A stretch of DNA of 28,916 nt from an uncultured Lachnospiraceae bacterium. Its GTDB lineage: Bacteria > Bacillota > Clostridia > Lachnospirales > Lachnospiraceae. The notes under the pieces are model-generated. The model made no database searches. It was not told where the DNA came from and worked only from the letters and a program-made list of their open reading frames with translations. Position numbers and translations under genes: made by a program. Position 1 is the stretch's first letter. The number at the start of each line of letters is the position of its first letter. Below are positions 14,436 to 22,900 of this stretch, piece by piece. The stretch covers positions 17,293-46,208 of the forward strand of contig CAJUIP010000026.1 in NCBI GenBank assembly GCA_910586315.1, in the 5' to 3' direction.

Positions 14436-14933
14436 ATGGCTTTTTATACCCCAACTGTCGGTATTATTACCAACATCGACTACCAGAGCGGAAGCTCTTT
14501 TTCATCCGGCGGCTGCTCCGTTTTATTCTCGGTACAGAGTGAGGACCAGGGACAAATCCAGGTCTCACTTCCAGCCAACGCCTATGTTTTAAATCTCCAC
14601 CAATTTAGAATCGGCGACCGTGCCACCTTCTTTTACAGCACCAACGCACCGATGCCGTTAATCTATCCCCCCAGATACCAGGCTGTGGCTGCCGCCTATA
14701 CGCCCCACGGCACCACTGCCGCTCTGGATGTCTTCAACGAGATGCTCACAAATTCCGACGGCACCCTGACGTTAACACCAACCTGGAACACCCCCGTCAC
14801 TCTTCCCAACGGCCAGTCCTACGCCAATGATCCCGGCGGACATCTTCTTCTGGCCACCTACTCTGCCACCACCAGAAGCATTCCCGCTCAGGCAATCCCT
14901 GAACAGGTGGTGGTATTCTGCCCGGGGACTTAA
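14436..14933 (+). CDS. protein of unknown function
   Basis: A 165-residue protein with a good start (GGAGG 5 bases before ATG) and a strong terminator after it. I do not recognise the family. The N-terminal 80 residues are rich in beta-strand-like, Ser/Gln/Gly-containing sequence (GIITNIDYQSGSSFSSGGCSVLFSVQS...GQIQVSLPANAYVLN...FRIGDRATFFYST), which could be an OB- or barrel-like fold; the C-terminal half is Thr/Pro-rich. There is no signal peptide, membrane helix or known catalytic motif. It is a single-gene unit divergent from the GntR operon. A CCGGACA/TGTCCGG inverted repeat (14371-14397) lies upstream and may bind a regulator. Confidence 0.75.
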   Translation: MAFYTPTVGIITNIDYQSGSSFSSGGCSVLFSVQSEDQGQIQVSLPANAYVLNLHQFRIGDRATFFYSTNAPMPLIYPPRYQAVAAAYTPHGTTAALDVFNEMLTNSDGTLTLTPTWNTPVTLPNGQSYANDPGGHLLLATYSATTRSIPAQAIPEQVVVFCPGT

Positions 14934-14941
14934 TAGAGCGC

Positions 14942-14981
14942 AAACGGTACAGACCCCCTCACAGGAAGGTTTGTACCGTTT
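14942..14981. terminator. bidirectional rho-independent terminator
   Basis: AAACGGTACAGACC (14942-14955) pairs with GGTTTGTACCGTTT (14968-14981) with one mismatch, followed by TTT on the plus strand and preceded by A-rich sequence that gives U's on the minus strand. It sits between the unknown gene (+) and the SPL gene (-), and probably serves both. Confidence 0.8.
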
Positions 14982-15054
14982 TTGCAACTGTGCGGCAAAA
15001 CTGCGTATTTACTGCGCGAACCCGCTGTACAGCTATCCCTTTTCCTTTCCTGTA

Positions 15055-15945
15055 TCAGAAATCAAAGGTAAGCTGTGTACACTGATATTCTTTTTTATAG
15101 TCATGGATAATATCCTCCATCCGGTACAGCAGCTTATTTTTTATGCAGGCTTCCTCAAACACGGTCCAAAGCTTATGAGCTCTGGGGCTCTGGCAGTAAT
15201 AGCGGTTCCCATATGCCTTCCTATACCGCGCCGGAAGTTCCAGCCCTGGGAACCTCTTTTCCAGGCCTTCATAAAAGTATTCCCGCTGTCCGTCTCTTAT
15301 GGTAACGCCCATAATTCCATAGAGAAATCTGGCCCCGGAATCCTTTGTGCGCCTTACCATTTCCAGAATATTCTCCTTATTGTCTTCCAGAAACGGAAGT
15401 ACAGGTGTCATAACCACCCCCGTGTAAATACCTGCGTCAGACATCCGCCTGATGGCCGCAAACCGGCCGGAAGAGGGGGTGGCCGAGGGCTCAACTTTCC
15501 CGCAAAGGTCGTCGTCCGCCGTGGTAATGGTCATCATAGCAAGGACCGGGGAATGTTCTTTTATGCTCTGGTAAATATCCACATCCCTCAAAATCAGATC
15601 ACTTTTTGTCAGCATGGAGATTCCAAAGCCGAAGGCGTCAATAAGCTCTAAGGCATGGCGGGTCACAAGCTCCGTTTTTTCAAAAGGATTATAGGAATCA
15701 CACATGGCTCCGCTTCCGATTACGCCCTTTTTCACCTTTCTTCTCAGCTCATTCCTCACAATCATAAGGGCGTTCTCCTTCACCCGCACATGATCAAAAT
15801 CCTCCACATGATAGCAGGCGCTCCGGCTGTCGCAGTAAATGCAGCCGTGGGAACATCCCCGGTACAGATTCATGTTGTAGTCGCTTCCGAACCAGGATGC
15901 ATCTTTATTTTTCGTGATGATGGTTTTTGCAGGAACAGTATCCAT
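15055..15945 (-). CDS. SPL-family radical SAM protein
   Basis: A 296-residue protein of the spore photoproduct lyase-like radical SAM group. The [4Fe-4S]-binding CxxxCxxC motif is C31, C35 and C38 (CSHGCIYCD), near the N-terminus as usual. NLYRGCSHGC and the internal GSGAMCDSYNPFEK and LTKSDLILRD segments match the Rv2578c/SPL-like branch that is widespread and of unknown substrate; these are not the sporulation SplB enzyme with certainty. It lies 5 bp after the thiol peroxidase gene and is the last gene of a six-gene operon ended by the hairpin at 14942-14981. Confidence 0.88.
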   Translation of the reverse strand: MDTVPAKTIITKNKDASWFGSDYNMNLYRGCSHGCIYCDSRSACYHVEDFDHVRVKENALMIVRNELRRKVKKGVIGSGAMCDSYNPFEKTELVTRHALELIDAFGFGISMLTKSDLILRDVDIYQSIKEHSPVLAMMTITTADDDLCGKVEPSATPSSGRFAAIRRMSDAGIYTGVVMTPVLPFLEDNKENILEMVRRTKDSGARFLYGIMGVTIRDGQREYFYEGLEKRFPGLELPARYRKAYGNRYYCQSPRAHKLWTVFEEACIKNKLLYRMEDIIHDYKKEYQCTQLTFDF

Positions 15946-15950
15946 GGCTC

Positions 15951-16421
15951 CTACCGGCCCTTTTCGCTCTTTAAATAAGCCAGTATCTCTGCGGCATTGG
16001 TGTCCGGCTTCACCTTCTCCATGGCTTTTTCAATGATCCCGTTTTCATCAACAACATAGGCGCTCCGCACCACGCCCATGGATACCTTTCCATAAAGCTT
16101 TTTTTCCTTCCATACATCGTACGCCTGAATGGCAGATAATTCCGGGTCTGAAAGAAGCAGGAAGGGGAGCTCATATTTAGCGGCAAAGTTCTGGTGAGAT
16201 TTCATACTGTCTTTGCTGATTCCAATGACCGGAATCCCCATGGCTTCAAATTCCCTGTAAGCTTCGGCAAATGCCAGGGCCTGCCTGGTGCAGCCGGGAG
16301 TGTTATCCTTGGGGTAAAAATAGATTACCACCTTTTTTCCGGCAAAATCCTTTAGGGATACCTGATTTCCGTCTTTATCACTCAGTGTGAATTCCGGCGC
16401 TTTTGTTCCTTTTTCTAACAT
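15951..16421 (-). CDS. bcp: thioredoxin-dependent thiol peroxidase (Bcp/PrxQ type)
   Basis: A 156-residue peroxiredoxin that reduces hydrogen peroxide and organic peroxides. The peroxidatic Cys44 sits in PKDNTPGCT. No other cysteine is present in the protein, so this is a one-Cys form and the usual PrxQ resolving cysteine five residues later is missing; the reduction partner must therefore be a separate thiol. The start overlaps the upstream P-loop kinase gene by 7 bp and the gene is cotranscribed with the SPL gene. Confidence 0.93.
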   Translation of the reverse strand: MLEKGTKAPEFTLSDKDGNQVSLKDFAGKKVVIYFYPKDNTPGCTRQALAFAEAYREFEAMGIPVIGISKDSMKSHQNFAAKYELPFLLLSDPELSAIQAYDVWKEKKLYGKVSMGVVRSAYVVDENGIIEKAMEKVKPDTNAAEILAYLKSEKGR

Positions 16422-16960
16422 TGTTTTTCCTCTCTCTCCCAGAACATGTCTGAAAATTGCTTTACATAAAAAGCATCCAGTTCCCTCTGGTTTTTTATGA
16501 TTATCGTTTTTTCCGGATACTTTTTGACAATCCGGGCATACCGGTCTTTCTGCTTTTTCGTCCGCCCGTCATGAAGAATCCACCGGATAAATTCCCAGTC
16601 AATTTTTTCCTCACACCCTTTTGTCATGGACTCCCTGGTCTGCCCCCGGTTCTCAAGGAATCTCTTTACAGCGCGGAACAGACAGGTAAAGCGGTTAAAA
16701 TTCAGAAAAAGTATCCTGTCCGCCTCCTCCATCCGTCTCTCATACTCCAAAGACGAATAGTTTCCGTCAATTACCCACCGGGAGGTCCGGTCCATAAATT
16801 CCTTTACGGCGGCCTGCTCTTTTTCCGGCTCCTGTTCCTCCCAGCCGGGCAGCCAGTGAATCATATCCAGATGAAGGACGGGAATCCCATACTTTTCTCC
16901 CAGGAACTTCGCAAGCGTGGATTTCCCGCATCCTGAGTATCCGATCAGCGCAAGCTTCAC
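16415..16960 (-). CDS. P-loop NTPase, adenylate-kinase-like (topology modulation protein type)
   Basis: A 181-residue P-loop protein. Walker A GYSGCGKST is at residues 7-15, and the HLDMIHWLPGWEE segment with WVIDGNYSSLEYERRMEEAD is typical of proteins called DNA topology modulation protein or FlaR-related, which resemble adenylate/shikimate-type kinases. The real substrate is unknown and the topology name should not be taken as function. Its ATG overlaps the stop of the cysteine hydrolase gene (ATGA), and its end overlaps bcp by 7 bp, inside the six-gene operon. Confidence 0.85.
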   Translation of the reverse strand: MKLALIGYSGCGKSTLAKFLGEKYGIPVLHLDMIHWLPGWEEQEPEKEQAAVKEFMDRTSRWVIDGNYSSLEYERRMEEADRILFLNFNRFTCLFRAVKRFLENRGQTRESMTKGCEEKIDWEFIRWILHDGRTKKQKDRYARIVKKYPEKTIIIKNQRELDAFYVKQFSDMFWEREEKQC

Positions 16961-17490
16961 GGCTCCACCTGAATCTGGCAGCTTCTCATGGTCTCAAGGG
17001 CCGCCTCATGTTTTTCCTTTGTGACGCCCGCCAGACAGGAGGCATCCACCGAAACGGGAACCTCCGGGAGATATGCCTTCACAAGCAGGGCATTCGATAC
17101 AACGCAGATATCCGTGCAAAGCCCCACCAGTTCCACCGACGCAAGGCCTTCCGTCTCATGAAGCTTTTTCAAATCTTCCGCAAGAGCCGTACATCCGAAC
17201 GTTGGTTTATCATAGCAGGAAAATCCCCGCTCTCCCCTGATTTTTTCCAGTTCCCCAATGATTTCCCAGCCTTCCGTCCCCTTTATACAATGCGCTACCG
17301 GAAGCAGCCGCCCCTCCTGGGTCTCCATATAGTTTTCTCCATGGGTGTCCCTGGTAAAAAACACGTCCCCGTCAAAGCCGGAAACCTTTTCTATTACGTT
17401 TGGGACAATCTCCTGTGCTTCTTTTGTCCCCAGGGTTCCGTCCACAAAGTCCTTCTGCATGTCCACCACAATCAGCACCTTCTTAGCCAT
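16957..17490 (-). CDS. isochorismatase-like cysteine hydrolase (nicotinamidase-related)
   Basis: A 178-residue hydrolase of the isochorismatase superfamily. The catalytic triad is D10 (VVDMQKDF), K95 (CYDKPTFG) and C129 (GLCTDICV), and D48/H50 (TRDTH) fit the metal site of nicotinamidases, so amide hydrolysis such as nicotinamide to nicotinate is plausible. The start was set at ATG 17490, with AGGGAG 7 bases upstream; it overlaps the GNAT stop by 8 bp. It is translationally coupled with its neighbours on both sides. Confidence 0.88.
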   Translation of the reverse strand: MAKKVLIVVDMQKDFVDGTLGTKEAQEIVPNVIEKVSGFDGDVFFTRDTHGENYMETQEGRLLPVAHCIKGTEGWEIIGELEKIRGERGFSCYDKPTFGCTALAEDLKKLHETEGLASVELVGLCTDICVVSNALLVKAYLPEVPVSVDASCLAGVTKEKHEAALETMRSCQIQVEP

Positions 17491-18286
17491 GATAACTCTC
17501 CCTTCCTCCGTATATTTCAAAAGCCGCATATTCACGGTCAAAATGATATCCCAGCTTCTCCGCCAGAGCTACCGACCACAGGTTCTGTGCATCCCAGCTG
17601 GGATAAAGACCCCGGTCCAGACACTCCAAAATAAGCCTGGCCCCGCAGGCATAGGCAAGTCCCTGCCTCCGGTGATCCTTTCTGGTATCAATCTCAATTT
17701 CAATCCCGCCTTCATAGGACGTATAAGAGGAAGCACCGGAAACCAGCTCATTTTTGTAAAGTGCCGCTGCCCCAAGCCCAAGCCGTTTATAGTCTTCATA
17801 TGTTTCAAACTGAGACACCAGATCCCGGCTCCATGCATGTTCCCTGCAAACTTCATACAGGCTTCTGTCCATAAGACACAGGGAATATCCCTCCGGAAGA
17901 GACTCTGCCGCCTTTAAAAGCGTTTCTCTTTTAAATACATCCGGTTCCTTTTTTATGGCATACCTGGCAACCTTTTTTGCCCTTGTCCCATAATGCCGCA
18001 GGATGGTCCCTGACCAGTCCTCAGACTGCGGAACCAGAATCCGAAATTCCTTCCTGCAGTTTCCGTCAAGATAAAGCAAAAGCTCTTTTTCCGGCTCTCC
18101 TGCCAGAAAGATAAAATCTCCCAGAACTGCAGCCGCCGCCCGGTATTCCCCTGAAATTTCCGGCGATATCGTCCCGTAAACCGTTCCCATGACACCCTGG
18201 AGACAGGACCACACCATGGTCTCCTGCCACCCGTCAAATAATGGGGAAACCGCCTTTCGTTTTTTTCCCTTGCAAACCTCAATCAT
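17483..18286 (-). CDS. GNAT acetyltransferase, two-domain (ZmaR-like) type
   Basis: A 267-residue protein with a divergent N-terminal domain (about 1-130) and a C-terminal GNAT domain whose acetyl-CoA site is visible as DTRKDHRRQGLAYACGARL (about residues 200-220), followed by LGYHFDREYAAFE. This layout matches the GNAT family to which zwittermicin-resistance ZmaR belongs. The substrate is unknown; small-molecule or antibiotic amine acetylation is one possibility. It overlaps the methyltransferase by 8 bp and the cysteine hydrolase by 8 bp, so translation is coupled. Confidence 0.88.
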   Translation of the reverse strand: MIEVCKGKKRKAVSPLFDGWQETMVWSCLQGVMGTVYGTISPEISGEYRAAAAVLGDFIFLAGEPEKELLLYLDGNCRKEFRILVPQSEDWSGTILRHYGTRAKKVARYAIKKEPDVFKRETLLKAAESLPEGYSLCLMDRSLYEVCREHAWSRDLVSQFETYEDYKRLGLGAAALYKNELVSGASSYTSYEGGIEIEIDTRKDHRRQGLAYACGARLILECLDRGLYPSWDAQNLWSVALAEKLGYHFDREYAAFEIYGGRESYHG

Positions 18287-19043
18287 CTTTTATCTTCCTC
18301 GCCCTGATACGGATCCTCACATAATCCACAATCCATTTTCCATCCACATGAAGAGTCCCGTAAAGCTCCTTTACAGATTCCCTGATCATTTCATCCGCCG
18401 CTTCCTTGGGGATCCCTTCAAATGCCTTTTTTACAAACATGCGAATCCAGTCCTCCAGGCCGTTCTCTGTTTTCTGCACCGTGGGGCGGTCGAACAATGC
18501 AGCGTATTCCACCCGAAATCCGACCTCCTCCAGAATCGGTGCATACTGACCGATGGTCGGAAAATAAAACGGGCGCAGATAGGAAAGCCCTCTCTTTTTG
18601 AAATTCCTCTCCAATGTGCTGTGGACCGTCTCCGCACAGCCATACCCGCCGAACTCACAGACCAAGATTCCGCCTTTTTTTAACTGCCTGGCCACATTGT
18701 CCGCCAGCTTCTTCTGGTCCTTCTCATCCACCCAGTGAAACACCGCATTGGAAAAGATCACATCGGCCTTTTCCTTCAGGGAAAATTCCGTGGCATCCCC
18801 TTCCATGAAGGGAATCCCGGGATGGAGGCTCTCTGCCTTTTTAAGCATATCCCCGGAGGCATCTACCCCCAGAACCCGATAGCCTTTCTCCTTAAGTCTT
18901 TCACTGAGAGCCCCGTTTCCGCAGCCTAAATCCACCACAAGGCTTCCCGGCGCCGCGTCAATAAGCTCCATCACGTCCTCGCCGTACTGGTGGACAAAGG
19001 CAAAATGATCGGTATAATCGTTGACATTCCATTTGATATTCAT
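18279..19043 (-). CDS. class I SAM-dependent methyltransferase (trans-aconitate-methyltransferase-like)
   Basis: A 254-residue Rossmann-fold methyltransferase. Motif I is VVDLGCGNG (36-44), followed by GVDASGDML and the NAVFHWV segment after the acidic loop, as in trans-aconitate 2-methyltransferase and its many uncharacterised relatives. The start ATG 19043 has AAGGAAG 7 bases upstream. It is the first gene of the six-gene operon, driven by a strong promoter at 19090-19118. The acceptor is not known. Confidence 0.9.
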   Translation of the reverse strand: MNIKWNVNDYTDHFAFVHQYGEDVMELIDAAPGSLVVDLGCGNGALSERLKEKGYRVLGVDASGDMLKKAESLHPGIPFMEGDATEFSLKEKADVIFSNAVFHWVDEKDQKKLADNVARQLKKGGILVCEFGGYGCAETVHSTLERNFKKRGLSYLRPFYFPTIGQYAPILEEVGFRVEYAALFDRPTVQKTENGLEDWIRMFVKKAFEGIPKEAADEMIRESVKELYGTLHVDGKWIVDYVRIRIRARKIKDD

Positions 19044-19089
19044 ATTTATGCTTCCTTATCTTTGTTTTCCTGTTCTGTCTGTCCTTTTT

Positions 19090-19118
19090 ATACTATCATC
19101 ATCCGCCGGGAATGTCAA
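19090..19118 (-). promoter_or_regulatory. sigma-A promoter of the six-gene operon
   Basis: On the minus strand TTGACA (plus 19113-19118), 17-bp spacer, TAGTAT (19090-19095), about 50 bp upstream of the methyltransferase start. Confidence 0.75.
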
Positions 19119-19159
19119 AGAAGTGTAAAAAATTTTACCGCTCCTTTATCTGAGGCTGT

Positions 19160-19208
19160 AAAAAAGGATAGGCACAACCGGCATCAGCCGACGGCACCCA
19201 TCCTTTTT
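19160..19208 (-). terminator. terminator of the coiled-coil gene
   Basis: AAAAAGGAT and its complement ATCCTTTTT (19161-19169/19200-19208) enclose a GC-rich inner part (GGC.../...GCC). On the minus strand the stem ends in a run of U. It lies 64 bp beyond the stop codon at 19272 and would work on the plus strand as well. Confidence 0.75.
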
Positions 19209-19271
19209 ATGTTTCTTTCCCATCAAAACCAATTCACATGTCACAGATTTCTTTTCCGGCTCTGCTCTCCT

Positions 19272-19727
19272 TTACATCGTCATTCCGATTCTGCTTTTTA
19301 TCCTCTGTACGTCGCCTTCCAGTGAAGTTATCCGCAGGCGAATCATTTCCTCCCTCTTCTGAAATGCCATTGCCTCATCCAGCTTACGGCTCAAATCAAG
19401 ATGACCTTCTGCGATGATGTTAATTTTTTTGCTGATCTCGTTTTCCAGAGTCAGCTGGATTTCCTTCACCTGCTGAGACAGGGGCTCCAAACGTTTCACC
19501 CTGGCATCCATGGATTCCAGCTTGTTTTCCACGTTTTTCATTCTGACATCCATAGAATCAATCTTGTTTTCCACGTTTCCTATTCTGGCATCCATAGAAT
19601 CAATCTTGTTTTCCACGTTTCCTATTCTGGCATCCATAGAATCAATCTTGTTTTCCACGTTTCCCATTCTGGCGTCCATGGTATTTATCTTTTGTAGTAT
19701 GACTTCGAGCATTTGTTCTGTATTCAT
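19272..19727 (-). CDS. repetitive coiled-coil protein of unknown function
   Basis: A 151-residue, highly charged protein with no signal peptide or membrane segment. Residues 15-85 contain about five 14-residue (two-heptad) units of the type KIDSMDARIGNVEN, giving hydrophobic a/d positions I/M/V/L and thus a continuous coiled coil; the C-terminal half is also helical (QQVKEIQLTLENEI, then LRITSLEGDVQRIKSR). The repeats are almost identical at DNA level (42-bp units), so copy number may vary between strains. The start ATG 19727 has AGGAG 7 bases upstream, and a strong promoter (19756-19784) and a terminator flank it, so it is a single-gene unit. The function is unknown; it resembles small phage-like or structural coiled-coil proteins in general terms only. 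Confidence 0.88.
   Translation of the reverse strand: MNTEQMLEVILQKINTMDARMGNVENKIDSMDARIGNVENKIDSMDARIGNVENKIDSMDVRMKNVENKLESMDARVKRLEPLSQQVKEIQLTLENEISKKINIIAEGHLDLSRKLDEAMAFQKREEMIRLRITSLEGDVQRIKSRIGMTM
19501..19668 (-). repeat. 42-bp tandem coding repeats (four units plus a partial fifth)
   Basis: Units start at 19501, 19543, 19585, 19627 and, partially, 19669. Units two to four differ by only a few bases. They encode the 14-residue repeat of the coiled-coil protein; the period is a multiple of three, so unit gain or loss keeps the frame. Confidence 0.9.
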
Positions 19728-19755
19728 TTTATCACTCCTCTCTACTACTGACTCA

Positions 19756-19784
19756 ATGATACACAATATCTGTTGCGAAGTCAA
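19756..19784 (-). promoter_or_regulatory. sigma-A promoter of the coiled-coil gene
   Basis: On the minus strand TTGACT (plus 19779-19784), 17-bp spacer, TATCAT (19756-19761), about 30 bp upstream of the start codon, so the leader is very short. Confidence 0.75.
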
Positions 19785-19952
19785 TTCAGGGACTGAAACT
19801 ATTTCTTATTTTCAACTTTAGTACTCAAGCACCTGAGGGAATGGGGACCTGGCTCCACATCAGATGGGGCATGGCAGCCTTAAATTCGTAAAAATGTAAC
19901 TGTATTTTCTTATTGCCGCTCATTTTCGTAGGAGGAGAACAAAGCTTTTCCA

Positions 19953-22900
19953 TTACTTAAAGTACCTTACACCGCTCTCAAAAATCTTCATATCCTGCTC
20001 GCCATAAATGTTTTTGGCAACTGCATCACCGCGCCTCTCGGAGTGAGCCATCTTACCGTATACGCGTCCATCCGGACTCGTGATACCCTCGATGGCCATG
20101 TAGGAACCATTGGGATTCCAGTACTCGTCCATGGTGGGATTTCCATCCGCGTCCACATACTGGGTGGCCACCTGGCCATTGGCGAACAGAGTCTTTAACC
20201 ATTCGTCATCCGCCACAAACCGGCCCTCGCCATGGGAAACCGGGTTCACATAAATGCCGCCAAGCTCCGCTCCGGAAAGCCAAGGGGACTTATTGGATAC
20301 CACTTTTAAGTTTACCATCTTGGACACATGACGTCCAATGGTGTTGTAGGTTAAGGTAGGAGAATCCGGCTTCTGCCCGGTGATTTTTCCTTCCGGAACC
20401 AGTCCCAGCTTAATGAGGGCCTGGAAACCGTTGCAGACACCTAAAATCAGACCATCTCTCTCATTTAAAAGCTTTTCGACCTCTTCCCTGATTACCTCAT
20501 TGCGGAAGGCGGCCGCAAAGAATTTCGCGGAGCCCTCCGGCTCATCGCCGGCAGAAAATCCGCCCGGGAACATAAGAATCTGGGCCTTTGCAATCTCTTT
20601 TCTGTAGACCTCAACGGAGTCCCTGATGTCCTCTGCACTGAGATTTTTGAATACCTTTGCCGATACATTAGCGCCTGCCCGCTCAAATACCCTGGCGCTG
20701 TCATACTCACAGTTCGTTCCCGGGAATACCGGAATGAACACGTTTGGAGTCCCAATCTTATGGGTGCAGATGGCAATCGTATCTGCCTTAAAGAGGTTCT
20801 CCTTTACCTCCGTTTGCGGCACGCCGGACTCTGTGGGGAACACATCCTCAAGCGGCGCGTTCCATGTATTCATAGCCTCTGCGAGGGAGATGGATACATT
20901 TCCGTACTCAAAGGCCGCCTTATCGGTCACCTCACCGATTACGGTGTAGGACATGGAAAGCCCGCCCACACTGCCGTCAGGCACTTCGCAAACGATGTCA
21001 CCCCAGCCTGGCGCAAAGAAGTCTCTGGGATCCACATTGTGTTCGATCTTCACACCCATGTGGTTGCCAAACGCCATCTTGCTGACTGCCTCCGCCATGC
21101 CGTTTCCTTCCACCGCATAAGCGGAAATCACGCGGCCTGCCTTAATGTCTTCCAATAATTTTCCATAGCCGTCCATGATCTGTCCGTAAACAGGAAGGTC
21201 ATAGGCATCTTTTTCAATATGGAAGACAACGATTTTGCTTCCGGCCCTCTTAAACTCCGGAGAAATCATGGTCTTCTGGTCCGCCACATCCACCGCGAAG
21301 GAAACCAGGGTCGGCGGAACGTTCACTTCCTCTCCGTCCTCTTCCTTAAAGCTTCCGGACATGCTGTCCTTACCGCCGATGGAGGGAAGGCCGAAGCCAA
21401 GTTGTGCGTCATACGCGCCGAGAAGAGCCGCAAACGGCTGGCTCCAGCGGGTCGGTTCTTCGCTCATTCTGCGGAAATACTCCTGGAAGGTGAAACGGAT
21501 TTTCTTATAGTCGCCGCCGGCCGCCGCAATCTTGGCAACGGAGGTAAGGACCGCATAAATGGCTCCATGGTAGGGGCTCCAGCTTGACAGATAAGGGTCA
21601 AAGCCATAGCTCATCATGGTAACGGCATCGCATTTTCCTTTAAGAACCGGAAGCTTTGCCACCATGGTCTGAATCTCTGTCTGCTGGTACTTTCCTCCAT
21701 AAGGCATCATAACGGTGCCTGCGCCGATGGAAGCGTCAAACATCTCCACAAGGCCCTTCTGGGAGCATACATTGAGGGAACCGAGCATCTTAAGCCAGTT
21801 CTCCCTCACATCCCCAATCTCTTTCTTCACGAAAGGACTGCCCTCGCGGTTTGGAACCTCAAGAGTCACATCGGTTTCCTGATGGGCGCCGTTGGTGTCT
21901 AAGAAGGCGCGGCTTAAATCAACGATGGTCTTTCCTCTCCAGGTCATCACAAGGCGCGGGCTCTCCGTTACCTCCGCCACGGTGATGGCTTCCAGATTCT
22001 CCTCTGCGGCATAACCTAAGAATGCATCCACCTCTTTCGGGTCCACCACAACAGCCATACGCTCCTGGGACTCGGAAATAGCAAGCTCTGTGCCGTCAAG
22101 TCCGGCATATTTTTTCGGTACACGGTCCAGGTCAATCCTAAGACCTGCCGCCAGCTCGCCGATGGCAACCGAAACGCCGCCCGCGCCGAAGTCGTTACAT
22201 TTCTTAATCAGCCCGGAAACCTCCGGACGGCGGAACATTCTCTGGATTTTCCGCTCTGTGGGCGGATTTCCCTTCTGAACCTCCGCGCCGCAGACCTCTA
22301 TGGATTCCTCGGTGTGCACCTTGGAGGACCCTGTCGCTCCGCCGATGCCGTCGCGTCCGGTCCGTCCGCCAAGGAGAATAATGATATCACCCGGGTCGGA
22401 GGTCTCACGGATTACGTTTGCTCTGGGCGCGGCAGCCATGACAGCACCGATCTCCATTCTCTTTGCTACATAACCGGGATGGTATAATTCCTTTACAAAG
22501 CCTGTGGCCAGGCCGATCTGGTTTCCGTAGGAACTGTAGCCATGGGCCGCCTCCGTGACGATCTTTCTCTGGGGAAGCTTTCCCTTTAACGTCTCCTTTA
22601 AAGACTTTGTAGGGTCCGCCGCTCCGGTGATACGCATGGCCTGATACACATAGGTACGGCCGGAAAGCGGGTCGCGGATCGCGCCGCCAAGACAGGTGGC
22701 CGCACCGCCGAAGGGCTCAATCTCCGTAGGATGGTTGTGCGTCTCATTTTTAAAATTCACAAGCCACTCCTCGGTCTTTCCGTCAATCTCCACCGGAACA
22801 ACAATAGAACAGGCGTTGATTTCCTCAGAAATCTCCAGATCCTCCACTTTGCCCTCTTTACGTAACTTCTTCGCTCCAAGGCATGCCAGGTCCATCAGAC

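Noticed and set aside
19501..19710. CRISPR-like regular repeats
   Set aside because: The 42-bp units are contiguous with no spacers and encode a coiled coil in frame.
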